Part shown: positions 22,120 through 33,390 of the stretch, piece by piece | Numbering within the stretch: the stretch's first letter is position 1 | How the letters are laid out: each line of letters starts with the position of its first letter | DNA from: Rhexocercosporidium sp. MPI-PUGE-AT-0058 | Lineage: Eukaryota; Ascomycota; Leotiomycetes; Helotiales | Direction: 5' to 3' | Assembly (NCBI GenBank): GCA_020746875.1 | Contig: JAGTJL010000012.1 | Location: 1,612,001 to 1,676,000, forward strand | Length of the DNA stretch: 64,000 nt | Translations under genes and position numbers: made by a program | The notes under the pieces: model-generated | Told to the model about the DNA's origin: nothing | Seen by the model: the letters and a program-made list of their open reading frames with translations, nothing else | Databases searched by the model: none

Positions 22120-25059
22120 ATGTCAAGCCAGATTGAGGCTCACGTCGCGTCGACGACGCGCTTTGGCTTCCTCACACCAGCATCTGACACTGCACTGAAT
22201 CCCAGCGATGGCGTGGAATCTGGAGGAAAGAAGCGCAAGCGGGATGGCAATACTATGGAGGATCTGCTGAGAGATAAGTTTGTAGTGCGAGTAAGTGTGG
22301 ACTCTCTACATTACTGCACTATTCTAACAAATACGCACAGCCATATCCATCTTCTGGTTTTGTCAAGCCACAATCCCTCCAACCACTCATGCTACTGCCG
22401 CGATCCAACCTTCCACTCTCTTCTTTCGACATTCTCACCACTGCGAAAGGATTGGCCAATTCGAGGCTCTTTGAAACCCATGTCAAAATACTAGAACTAG
22501 AGGAGCGCATGGGAAGCCAGCCAACTGTATTGATTGCAAGACTCGACGATACTCGAATACTGTACGCAGTGGAACGCGAAAGCCGGGGTCTCTACGTGCT
22601 ACTGAAAATCGGATCATGGGTCAATTTGGGGGAGCTGAGGGCGGCAGCTGTGGCTTCAAAACAGGAATTGCCAGAGCGAGCAAGCCTCCATCCCTCTTCG
22701 AACTTGCCAGCCTCTGCTCCAGAGACCAACAACTACAGCAAGAAGAAACGTCTAGCAATCGAGGCTATACAATCTATGGTAAAGCGACCATCAACGGGTC
22801 ACTTGACTGAGTCTCAATCAGATTCGCAAATTTCAAGCGTGGAACCACAAACCCAGCCAGTATTCGTTGATTCTCCTCTGCCGATAGAAGCGGGAACCAG
22901 TCTACCAGAAACTACAGCACAAGACGGTACCCGCGCCCCTCCAGCTCCAGTGGATGATATTGCAGTGCAACCCACGGCCTCTGATATATTTGATAACGTT
23001 CGGACCCATTATCTGGAAGCACTATACCTTTCGAAGGTAAGTTGAGCCCTGATATTCTACTTATCCCCAATACTAACTTAACCAGGCTTCACTGGCATAC
23101 TTCGCCAAAGGTCCATTGTCGCGGGCTCGAGCCGCATTCCATCTTGACTATGATTCAAATCTAGACCTGAACGATCACATTGCATTTCTGGAAAGCATGG
23201 TCATGTCCAGTACTCTGCTTGAGAAGAAGTATCGAGACGGTGTTCCAACATGCGTCTCTTTGATTGATATCCACGATCCCAGTGCGGACGACGCAGCTCA
23301 AGCAGGCGGCAAACCCAAGAAAAAGAGGACCAGCAAAAAGATGAAGCCTGGAAAGAACGGATTGTACCCTACGGAGGAGCCCCTTATACGACGGTGGTGG
23401 GCAACCCATGATGATGATGCCGACACAGGGGCACCTGGCAGCTCTCGTGATGAACTCACCAAATCACGGATTTCTCAACTACGCATCCGAGAAACCCAGC
23501 TCCAAATGATCGTCATCCTCGAAGTTCTTGCTCTTCAACCTTTAGCGACATCGTCAGAGGATATCGGAGGGGGCTTGCCTGCAGCGCTACCATCTACAGA
23601 AGTTGTGGGGTCAAAGGAAAAGCCAGCCAAATCAAAGAAGCCCGATCATCTCGTAATGCTCATTGATGTCCACATTGATAGACTATGCATATGGCAGTCA
23701 CTTGCTCTTGAGTCGATAAACGCAGTCCGTGGAGAATCACAAATCAACTCCAATACCCCTACTGGCATTTCAACCCAGACGAAACATACTGACAACATAC
23801 TTCGGGACTTCTGCGTTGAAGTTATTGCACCATTGTAAGCTACCCACGCCGTCGTACTTTGACCTTTCTAACGTTGTAGTTTTCAATCACGTCTTCCTGA
23901 TCGTTGTGCAGTCATTAATCGGAAACTTGGAGGGCCTGTCGTAGTTTCGCCTCCAAAGCCCAAAGTTTCCAAGTCGTCCAGCTTTTCCGGAGCTCCTTCA
24001 CGGCCTGGTGCTGCGACTAAACGACCGGTTCCTGTGAAACCCCGCCAGAGCCTCAAACGAGTGCTGACAGATGATCGCGAGCGACGAAGTATGTCTCGAG
24101 GTCCTAACAAGAAGATTGCGTTGATGAGATCTGCCACAATGCCCATTATGCCAGGGCTAAAGAGGGAAGCAAGCGAGGCTCCATCACTCTCCAGTATTCC
24201 TACCGCCGAATCACAATCCCTGGAGGCATCCAGAGGTGGTGTACTGAACTCGAGACGATTCTCCAGACGAGAAGTTGATCTTGGTAGCTTGCTACCTGAG
24301 ATGAGTTCAAAGGCGAAGAAACAGGCGATAATAGATGCCGAGCTTAAAGAGGCGATTTCTGCTTTAAAGAAGCCAAATCGTGAGCTGGCTGGAAAGGCAT
24401 TAGCTGAGACGGCCGAGAAACGATCAGCAAGTTCTCGGAAATCGAAGAAACCTGTCAGAAATCCGCTATTCCAAGGGGTTCAGATCTCGGCCACACCAAA
24501 GGCCAACCGTCAGAGGGACATGTTTGCTCAACAGTCTCAAATGTCGAGTCTAGAACGCATGGTGGGGGAGTCATCTATGATTCCCGCATCAAGCATCCCT
24601 CGTATCCCGCAATCGGTATCTCGCTCATCTGGTGGTGGCCATCAGAACAACCCTTTATTGTCTCACGTTCAGGCAACGCCAACGAGAAAAGCTGTACCTG
24701 CTTTCCCCAGACGATCGATGGCCGAGATGGACTTTGGTGGGATTCCTTCTTCACCATTGCATGTGCGTTGGTCAAGTGCACAGTTGTTCACTGCGGTGCC
24801 TGACTCCGCTGTAAAGAACACATCAGCTCCACTATCCTATGGGGTGGATGATACGCCGATCAAGAAGAGACCAGCGAGTAGCCTTGGACATGGTCATCCT
24901 AGCATGGCAAGCTTCGGTAGCGACAAGGAGAATGATCAGCTGGAAAGGAAAGCTGCGGTGGACGTAGGGTTGCGAGGAAGTATAGGCTCGAGTAAAGACG
25001 AATCCATCTACAAGGCATTAGGATGGGACGACAATGATGATATTGATGACCTTGCATGA
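22120..25059 (+). CDS. SLD3: DNA replication regulator Sld3
   Basis: Exons 22120-22290, 22341-23036, 23086-23834 and 23880-25059 join in phase to 931 residues; introns are 45-50 nt, and intron 2 has a TACTAAC branch site. The central region contains THYLEALYLSKASLAYFAKG, then PLSRARAAFHLD, then LRIRETQLQMIVILEVLALQ, and the LVMLIDVHIDRLCIWQSLA helix. These are features I associate with the Sld3 (Cdc45-binding) domain of fungi. The C-terminal half is a low-complexity basic tail rich in Ser/Thr-Pro. In yeast such a tail is phosphorylated by CDK to bind Dpb11. Sld3 loads Cdc45 onto the MCM helicase at origins. The family call rests on motif memory, so a profile search would settle it. Confidence 0.82.
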
Positions 25060-25553
25060 CGTGTTTAGAAGGAGTTTGGGATACTGGGAGGCATAGTAGG
25101 ATGGGTATGGTTCGGCATAGCATAGCATTGCACGAGGTCGGTTGGGTGGTTGGGTTACATAGCGATGGCGCTCGGAGAGTCTTTGTACAGATCACTGCAT
25201 TTGCATACATAAACATGCTAGAGAACACGAATATGAACATAATTGGATTTCCACAAGCCTCGCCTTTGTTGATTTAGTCTTACCGAATTTCACGTGCCAA
25301 TCGCGCTAAGCGATGGGACATGGGTGAGCTCTTTCTGGCTGTTCCTTTCGCGCCGAGCATCATCAACTCTTTCAACAAGCACAGTGAACACCAGTTCCTT
25401 CTCTCTCTCACCCAACGCGCACCGAAACAACAGTTGCCAGAGTCAAAGAACCCTCGAAACAAACACAGTCCTCCATCTCCAGCTATTAATCTACGCCAAC
25501 GCAACACAAGCTCCAGTATCGCAACTCTACTCCATACCACTCACTCGCCCATC
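25060..25553. other. Intergenic, 494 bp
   Basis: Contains the 3' UTR of SLD3 and the promoter and leader of the Apq12-like gene. The frame of the next gene's intronic sequence stays open back to 25320, but this is leader sequence. Confidence 0.5.
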
Positions 25554-26132
25554 ATGGATCTACTCCAAGGTACTTCCTCGCACATTTCTCCATGCTATCA
25601 AAACATAACAACACCACTAACACCCCCACCAGAATACGCGCCCCCTCTCCTCTCCCTCCTCTCAACCGTCGAGCCCTACACGCGCGCCCCCCTCCGCACC
25701 TTTCAAACTCTCACCGACAACCTAACCCCCCTCATAACCCCCTACCTCACCACCCTCCTCAACACGCTGCACACCTCTCCCGCGATCCTCTCCCTCGCCG
25801 CGCTCCTCCTCCTCGCCATCCTCGCGCTGCAAATCCTGCTCTTCGTGCGACGCATCCTCATGTTCTGGTTTAGGATGGTGATGAGGTTGGTTTTTTGGGG
25901 GGTGGTTGTGTTGATTGTTAGTGTGGTTTGGCAGAGGGGCGTGGGGAGGACGGGGGAGGATTTGAGTAGGTGGGTTGGGGAGGTGGGGGGCGTTTGGGAG
26001 AGGGAGTATAGGAGGTGGGAGGGGTATCAGAATCAGGGCCAGAATGGACGGGGTGGGAAGGGGTATGGTGGGGGTATGGAGGGAGGACAAATGCTGGGAG
26101 TGCGTGGAGGTGATGGGATAACAGTGAGATAG
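25554..26132 (+). CDS. APQ12: Apq12-like nuclear pore assembly/ER membrane protein
   Basis: A 16-nt first exon (25554-25569, MDLLQ plus one base) is joined across a 63-nt intron to 25633-26132 (stop TAG), giving 171 residues. The frame also stays open without splicing, but the spliced form gives the compact start MDLLQEYAPPLLSLLSTVEP. Two adjacent hydrophobic segments follow, about residues 57-75 (LSLAALLLLAILALQILLFV) and 80-105 (MFWFRMVMRLVFWGVVVLIV). A Gly-rich hydrophilic tail ends the protein. Size, double membrane anchor and the RxxMFWxR linker fit the Apq12 family, which acts in nuclear envelope/ER membrane homeostasis and pore assembly. Codon use is strikingly C-rich before, and G-rich after, position 25860. 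Confidence 0.75.
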   Translation: MDLLQGTSSHISPCYQNITTPLTPPPEYAPPLLSLLSTVEPYTRAPLRTFQTLTDNLTPLITPYLTTLLNTLHTSPAILSLAALLLLAILALQILLFVRRILMFWFRMVMRLVFWGVVVLIVSVVWQRGVGRTGEDLSRWVGEVGGVWEREYRRWEGYQNQGQNGRGGKGYGGGMEGGQMLGVRGGDGITVR

Positions 26133-26488
26133 AGGAAGAGAGGGAAGGAAGTGCTGAAACGAAGAGGGCGCTGGGAGTCAGAGATTTGTGTTTGGCGTTT
26201 GAACTGAATCTGGGTTCGGTGGTTTGGATGGATGTGTATCACTTGGAGTTTGGCGTACTTGAGTTGTGGAGGATGCTGGCGGTATCATGCATGCGTTCAT
26301 CGCGGAACTTATGGATATTGTATTGGGTATGGCGTCAGGCACGAACATGGCACATTTGTGTCCAGGGACACAAGTCACAAGCAAGACCTTTACAGAATTC
26401 TGGATATCGTTAACAAACGCCTACGCTATGCACCCTGCCCGTCTTGCTTTTCCACACAAACGCCAAAGCAGCCCGATCCTTTCCCGGC
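26133..26488. other. Convergent intergenic region, 356 bp
   Basis: Holds the two facing 3' UTRs of the Apq12-like gene and GPN3. Nothing else was seen. Confidence 0.5.
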
Positions 26489-27435
26489 TCACTCATCGCC
26501 ATATTCCATATCGATCTCATCATTCGGTTCCTTCGGTTCCTGGGCCTCATGGTACTGTATCGCATCATCGATATAGCTCAAGATCCCATTGACACTATCC
26601 TCATCCTGCACATCCAGCCTTAAGTACGACACCATACTGAAGCTATCAATCAAGCCCGCAACGGCCTTGTTCAACCTCTTAAAACTCGCGCCCCTCATTA
26701 CCGTCTGCGAATCCGCTGCCTCGCCCACCCCATCATCCGCCTCCCTCTCCGCCGGATCATCGTCCAATAACGTCGTGTCCGGATCTAAGAAACGCTTTAA
26801 CTCCCTCTTCCCGACCTGCCCCTTCACCAGATCCATCTTCGACAGAATATTCACATGCGGCACCTCCAGCATAATCATCGCACTCATTGCACTGAGTGTC
26901 CCCGCAAAGAACTTTGCGCGATCAACCACGAACGTCGCCTCGAGCAAATACGCCGCACACAAATTAATATCCAAGGCCCCCGTCCGCGTCAAGTGTCTTA
27001 CCAGCGCAGGCAAGATGGGGATATGCGTGTACAGCTCTATCTGGCCCGGCATGTCGATGATGATCAGGTATTCCTCCGTCAGGGGATCCAGGGCCTCGGT
27101 CAGGAAATCGAGGTTCTCGAGCAGGAACTCGAAGCAGTAGATCAGGCCGCCGTTGGGCCCGAGGCCCATCTCTTCCATTACGTCTTCGAGGGAGATGAGG
27201 TCCTTGATGTCGAGGTCGGGTTCGTGGGTAAATTCTTCGGCGGCGGGGTCGAGGTTCACGTAGAAGCAGGAGCGGCGGTTGTTGCGGAGGTGGGTGATGA
27301 GGGAAGAGCAGAACGTGCTCTGTTCTGGTGGTTAGCGATCGAGGTATATATAATTCGTTGTAGAAAATAGCATTGATCGGTGCATACCTTTCCAGCACCC
27401 GCAGGGCCCATGACCAGAACGCCGAATTTACTCAT
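26489..27435 (-). CDS. GPN3: GPN-loop GTPase 3, RNA polymerase II assembly/nuclear import factor
   Basis: Exons 27435-27388 and 27319-26489 join in phase to 292 residues. The Walker A loop is GPAGAGKST (residues 10-18), and the 68-nt intron splits it exactly between K16 and S17. The family-defining Gly-Pro-Asn insertion is GLGPNGG (GPN at 70-72). The switch/Walker B region reads IIIDMPGQIELYTH, and the guanine-specificity element is NILSKMDLV. The acidic C-terminus EIDMEYGDE is typical. GPN3 works with GPN1 in the cytoplasm to assemble RNA polymerase II and bring it into the nucleus, and it is essential in yeast. Confidence 0.95.
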
Positions 27436-28508
27436 GATGTCGCAAGATCCGAGTCGTCGGGGCGGTTCTTTGGACGTGGAGGGCGTAGGGCGTCGAGACT
27501 GTGGATGATGGCGGGGTATCCAAAGTCGAGTCGAGTCGTCTCGTCTGTGTCGCTCGCACCTTCAGCCTTTTCTTCTGGCGGGCAGAGAAATTCCTCCCAA
27601 GGCTGGATATGGCTGCCTCGATCCTCAGGCTCGATCGCGTACTCGCTCAGGCACGTGGCGTAATCTATTTGCCGTGCCGCTGAGATGACTGGCTGACTGG
27701 CTGACTGGTTGTTGCTGGGATGTCGGTTCGGTGATGGTTGAACAGAAAAAAAAGTTTGAAATGTCGGGCTGGACATCTGGTCACCCCGAGTCACAATCGG
27801 AGACAGGTACTGACTGGAGTTGAGGTTTGTCACGAATCGTTGATGAGTATATAGTATGGAATGCTTGAATTGTGCTGTAGAACTTCAATCAACTATCTTC
27901 AAATTCTTATGGAACTCCCCGCTTGAATCATCGATGATACCGGGGAGGGGCTCAGCAAGGCGGTGAATGCATCCTCCTCCTCCTGTTGGGCGAGGGCGAG
28001 GGCGGCGAGGGCGAGCACACCATCGAGGGGAAGGCAGGGAGGGGAATTAAGTGGCCGATTGAGGCACGTGCGGAACATCAGAAGTAAAGTACTAATCACG
28101 AATTTGCACAACACAAAATGAATCAAAGTCTAATTCGTCTTTATCAATACTCCAAAAACAGGTATTACGTCTTTTGGCCTTTTTCTATAAGAATTGATTA
28201 GACGGTTGTGAGTAAAAACGCGACAACCTCGCACTCCGGCGACTCGCCAAAATCGGCCACTTAATTCTCCTACGTACAGGGGAGGAGAGCAAATTCGGGG
28301 CACGGACTCTTGGCCTAGCGTAACTCTCTCTCAACTTTTGCGACCGACGACAACCCGCTCGACTCCGACTTCTACTTCTCTTTAAACCCTCACTCACTTT
28401 TTGACTGATCCTTTGTCTCCAAACACAACCTTCCTTCCTCAATACTCCTCCCATACCTCACCTCACCTCACCCCTCCCCTCCCCCATTCATCTCCTCACA
28501 CCGCAATC
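27436..28508. promoter_or_regulatory. Divergent promoter region of GPN3 and SAM synthase
   Basis: 1.07 kb separates two divergent start codons. The last 130 bp before the SAM synthase ATG are strongly pyrimidine-rich (CCTCACC/CCCCTCCC tracts), as in highly expressed fungal genes. An ORF at 27432-27833 (-) overlaps the GPN3 leader and was not called. Confidence 0.5.
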
Positions 28509-29794
28509 ATGGTCACCACAAATGGAGTTTCCCACCACAACCAGGGTTCCTTCCTGTTCACCGTAAGTGTTCTCTCGGAGGTAACAAAGGCCGTTACCTT
28601 TGCTGACGATGCCCCCTTAGTCCGAGTCTGTTGGAGAAGGCCACCCAGATAAGATCGCTGATCAAGTCTCCGACGCAATTCTCGATGCCTGCTTAGCCGT
28701 TGACCCTCTCTCCAAGGTTGCTTGCGAGACTGCCACCAAGACCGGCATGATCATGGTCTTCGGAGAAATCACCACCAAGGCCCACCTCGACTACCAGAAG
28801 GTCATCCGAAACGCCATCAAGGATATCGGATACGACGACTCGGCGAAGGGGTTCGACTACAAGACCTGCAACATCTTGGTCGCTATCGAGGAGCAATCCC
28901 CAGATATCGCACAAGGTCTGCACTACGAGAAGGCCCTCGAGCAGATGGGTGCTGGTGACCAGGGTATCATGTTCGGATATGCCACCGACGAGACCCCAGA
29001 GTTGTTCCCCTTGACTCTTCAATTGGCACACAAGCTCAATGCTGCTATGTCTTCTGCTCGCAGAGACGGCAGCTTGCCATGGCTCAGACCAGATACCAAG
29101 ACCCAAGTCACCATCGAGTACAAGCATGACCACGGCGCTGTTGTCCCAGTCAGGGTAGACACTGTTGTCGTCTCTGCCCAGCACAGCGAGGATATCTCCA
29201 CTGAGCAGCTCCGAAAGGAGATCAAGGAGAAGATCATCAAGGCTGTTATCCCAGCCAAGTACTTGGATGACAAGACCATCTACCACGTATGTTTTCCACT
29301 TCACCACATTTTACCATCTGCTAATTCACCGCTAGATCCAACCTTCCGGACTCTTCATCATTGGTGGTCCACAAGGTGATGCCGGTCTTACTGGCCGAAA
29401 GATCATTGTCGACACATACGGTGGATGGGGTGCTCACGGTGGCGGTGCTTTCTCCGGAAAGGATTTCTCCAAGGTCGACAGATCTGCCGCATACGTCGCC
29501 CGTTGGGTTGCTAAGTCGTTGGTCAACGCCAAGCTCGCCCGTCGTGCTCTTGTCCAACTCTCATACGCCATTGGTGTCGCGGAGCCACTCTCCATCTACG
29601 TCGATACCTACGGTACCTCTAACAAGTCCTCCGCCGAGCTCGTCGAGATCATCAACAAGAACTTTGATCTCCGACCAGGTGTCATTGTCAAGGAGCTCGA
29701 CTTGGCCCGCCCGATCTACTTCCAGACCGCCAAGAACGGTCACTTCACCAACCAGAACTTCAGCTGGGAGAAGCCAAAGACCCTCACTCTCTAA
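28509..29794 (+). CDS. SAM2: S-adenosylmethionine synthase (methionine adenosyltransferase)
   Basis: Exons 28509-28562, 28621-29286 and 29336-29794 (stop TAA) join in phase to 392 residues, close to yeast Sam1/Sam2. Signature sequences are visible: [18 protein letters not shown] near residues 23-40, [16 protein letters not shown] starting at 128, and GGGAFSGKD at 275-283. The enzyme makes S-adenosylmethionine from methionine and ATP in the cytosol. Intron 1 follows the 18th codon, right before the [10 protein letters not shown] motif. Codon use is biased toward C-ending codons (AAG, GTC, ATC), in line with high expression. No SAM riboswitch-like element was recognised in the leader. Confidence 0.98.
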
Positions 29795-32295
29795 ACAATT
29801 TTACGCACTACTTACTACATTGCCATGAATATGGTAGAATGACTCAACGTCTTCTACCGGGGGCAGAATCATTTGTTTTTCCTTATGGACATCTCACGGC
29901 GAAATGATTTGACGAAAAAAAGGGCATGGTCTCAACGACCTCGGGGTTACAACGGAGTTTTTTCTTGATTGGCACATTTTTACCAGATCGCGGTGCTTTT
30001 CTTCCTATTTCCGTTCCACAAGGGATTCATATTTCGAAGCTTTCTCTTTTTGAACCCTTTTTTTTGTTGGCAGGATTTTGCACAAAGAAGAGCAAGAAGA
30101 TAAAAGTCTTTCAACATAGACCGTAGATAAGGCAGGGGCAGGCATCACACATCAACGGGAAGGGCCAGACCCCCTCTCAGACAGGGTCGTGGCCCTCTCG
30201 ATTTTGATTTTGATATTTTTACAACTGCATTCATAGAGAGCAGCATAGCACACATTCTGGCGTTAGGGAGAACTTCAACAACTTCTTCTGGCTGGAATAT
30301 CTGGTGGTCTGGGGTCTCTGACACCTCGTCATTTCGGGATGAGGGTTGACCAGGCCGCTTCGCACATAAGATACCCAAAGGGTATATGTGCTCTCTTCAC
30401 AGCTACGTGCTAGTATGCGGATACATTTTAGATAGCAAGGCGGTATGGAATAATATACTGCTTTCGCGTCCTACTGTTTGTCTTCGCGGTTCTGTTGTGA
30501 CTGTTGCGACTGTTGTGATTGACTGTAGTACTGGTGGGCGTCATATCCACTGCCGTGCTACAGTACAGCATCTGGTCTTCTACATCATCTATGCCTAGTT
30601 ACTTTGCCAATCCTAACTACGAATAAACATGCATCGCCGAAATAAGAATATAACCTAAGCCTCTACCTCAGAAGAGATGAGAAGGCGGAGATGAAGTTGA
30701 AATCGAAGTTAGAACTGAAGTTGGAATTGAAGCCTTATGTATGTCCTGACGTCTCAGTGAGTGAGTGAGTGTTCCGTGTTCGATGTGTGGTGCGCGGTGC
30801 ACTGGATAGATAGTCTTGAGCGGAACCCGTGTCCGTGCCGAATGTGCTTTTCGGTTCTTTTCATAGGGTACGTATAGGATATGTGAATGTACTTCGTTGG
30901 ATGTACTGAGACTACTTGCCCGTGTCATCGCTCTCTTGCACTGGGGTTTGGGGAGGGGTTGGGAGTTGCGGGTTGTGGGTTGCGGGAATAAGGGGAAGGG
31001 GTGGAGACGTGTTGCGAGGAAGATAAGCTGGCTGGCTTTTGAAGTGCGTGACGATAGTTTCTGGCTAGTTGAAGAATTTTCAATGGTGAGTTATCTGGAA
31101 GCTACAAACGCACTGCACGACGGAGCTGGTAAATGGGACCGTGGATCATGCTCTGTGGCTTGGTCTGAATACCCTCGCACAGTTCGTCTCCATGCACCAC
31201 GTTCAATACCTTCCATTCACATCTATTCATAGGCTAACATCTACTCATAGGCAAATATCTTCTCCTCACCTCGCTTACCACCAACCAAAAGATTCTACTT
31301 CTTACTTATAATATATAGCGAAATAAGCAGAGCTCGACGAGATGACGGTTGTTTCAGTCGGAACTAGCAGCATGTCCTCCCCCGCCCTTGCAACTTCTGC
31401 TACCTTGCGATATATAGAACTTATGGGTCTAGTCGTCAGTGGCCGGGGCTTTGTGTTGTTTATACCTGGTGTGAGTAAAGGCATCTTCAATACTTAAAAT
31501 GAAATTCTTTTGCTTTATTATCTTCCTTTTTGAGCGGAAAAGAGATGAGATCTTGGGGAGTATTTAGAGGTGAGATGCGTCTTTTTGGTAGGTTTAGAGG
31601 GGGTTTTGAAAATGATGGTTTTGTTTTTGCTTGTTGACTTTCTTCGCTTATTGTTGGGAGGGCGGCGAGGAGAGTCGGGGTCTGCTCTTTTGCTCTTGAA
31701 GAACAAGACATCTAGCTTTGTGTAAGTCCTGGGTGGATTCAAGTTTGTAATATTAATAGGCGATAACGACACGACTCTCGTAGTGACGAAATAGTCACTC
31801 GTTTCCCTTTCATTTTTATCCGCTTGATATGACGTAGTTGATGAGATGAAGGGGACAAAAAAGTGATCATAAGATTGAATGCCAGACCTTTTATTGTATA
31901 ACATGCATGTTGCTATCTGGCCATTCTTCTGTGGCTCTCTAATAACTGGTTATTTTAAAGTCAAACCTGCCGTAACTCACATTCACTTTACACGTAAAAG
32001 CGTGAATAGGTATAGGTGAACGGAAGCTACAATCACTCACAGCATCTTTACTCAACCTTTGGAGAACACTATAAGAGATTAAGAACGCTTCTATTCACCT
32101 CCCTTGATCCTTATATTGCCAAATATCAATCCTCTATTTGGCCACCAAAAGAGTGCTTTTACAAGCAAGTGCCCTCCGCATCAGTCTTATTTTACGAACT
32201 AGCACTCCTACCACTAAAGTTTTGACTCAATTAGCGAAATCAAGTCTATTCTCGGAATATGCTCAATAGCCCGTTCTACTAAGGGTGGAAACACT
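29795..32295. other. Gene-poor region, 2.5 kb, AT-richer toward the right
   Basis: The left end is the 3' UTR of the SAM synthase gene. ORFs such as 31518-31904 (-) are short, low-complexity and without recognisable domains. A TACAGTAC motif lies at 30559. The region from about 31250 onward is visibly AT-richer and leads into a decayed gene at 32296. Confidence 0.5.
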
Positions 32296-32727
32296 ATGTG
32301 CAAATCAACCCTCACCAAGTACGGCTGCGGCCACTGCAAATTCGACATCAAGAACTGCCAAAAGCGCCGCAAAGACCTTAACTAACCGGAAACACTATCT
32401 CCACTCACCCGAGAGCAGCACCTGACATGAACGCACGCTTTCCTGTCCCCCGAGTACACTAGACTCAAGCAGCTCCTCCGGCTCAAATGTCCCTATACTA
32501 CGAGCGCTGCCCAGAAAGCCAAAATCGACGACAAGCCGTGCGCCAAGGATTTTGGGGTTTGCATTAAGAAGGATTCAGGGAAGTTACTATAGTCTGTTTT
32601 GTAAGAAGCTAGGAAAACCCCGAGGGAGATCGCGTTTGAGAATCTGGCGTGTTTCGTGAGGGAGTGGAGGGAGAAGAGCGCGGAGCCTGCTTTGAAGGGT
32701 GCGCTGGTTGTTAGAGGACAACGGTAG
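32296..32727 (+). pseudogene. Decayed small Cys/His-containing protein gene with four in-frame stops
   Basis: From an ATG at 32296 one frame runs 144 codons to a TAG at 32725. It keeps protein-like composition throughout but is interrupted by TAA (32383), TGA (32428), TAG (32593) and TAA (32602). The start, MCKSTLTKYGCGHCKFDIKN, resembles a widespread class of small fungal proteins with an N-terminal YxCGH motif followed by Cys residues. Further on are LKCPYT and DKPCAKDFGVCIKKDSG. All four stops can arise by single C-to-T changes from CAA, CGA, CAG and CAA, three of them at CpA. This fits RIP-like or deamination decay. Function of the ancestor is unknown. Confidence 0.6.
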
Positions 32728-33390
32728 TGTTGGGTCTGACTGGTGTCTTTATGTGTTTACTTGGATCAAGCTATGATTTTGAAAGGCCCGCTTTTGATTC
32801 ATAGTCATTGTGAGTTTTGAGGGTCGTTTTATATGCCGCACGTTCTAGGTCTGTATGAGTAGAGGTTGGTCTCGATCAACGAGGTCTTATTTGATTTATC
32901 ACTCTTCATCTCCTACCAGACAGGCTGATCTCAGGGAAATTTCGGGTTCACTACCGATACGACGGTACAAATAGAAGATAAACACTGCAAAAAAGAAAAC
33001 TAAAAGCACAGCTTAAGATGATAGCAAAATAGAATCACCTTGCTGTTGATTAAGTCTTTCCGTGATCCCTTTGCTGCTACAATCTATTGTATCAGCAACC
33101 TAATTTGATAAATTCCGAGTAGGGAGTTGGAAGACCATATTCTAGTTGCTCGAATTGTCCACCTCGGTCCTCCTGCTCTTCATTTCACTATTCTCAGACG
33201 CTGACATTCCAAAAAATCGAATCTTAGAAGATGAGCAAAATCAATGTTCTTCTATTAACTCTAAATATACATACTATTATCATTAACCCCCCAAAATATC
33301 TCACCGCGCTTAGTCCTCCCAACAACATCATCGCAGTGCCAGCAAATTCAATTCCAGCAGCGAAATCTATTTTTACCCACCGCTACAGTC
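32728..33390. other. Intergenic, 663 bp
   Basis: AT-rich sequence with no recognised gene. The right part is the 3' UTR of the minus-strand gene ending at 33391. Confidence 0.5.

Noticed and set aside
25320..25553. N-terminal extension of the Apq12-like protein without splicing
   Set aside because: The 63-nt GT-AG intron after MDLLQ gives a compact, family-like start. The extension is low-complexity leader.
26589..27140. 183-codon plus-strand ORF
   Set aside because: Antisense to GPN3, whose motifs on the minus strand are unambiguous.
31518..31904. 128-codon minus-strand ORF
   Set aside because: Lies in AT-rich DNA next to a decayed gene. Low-complexity Lys/Ser-rich translation without domains.
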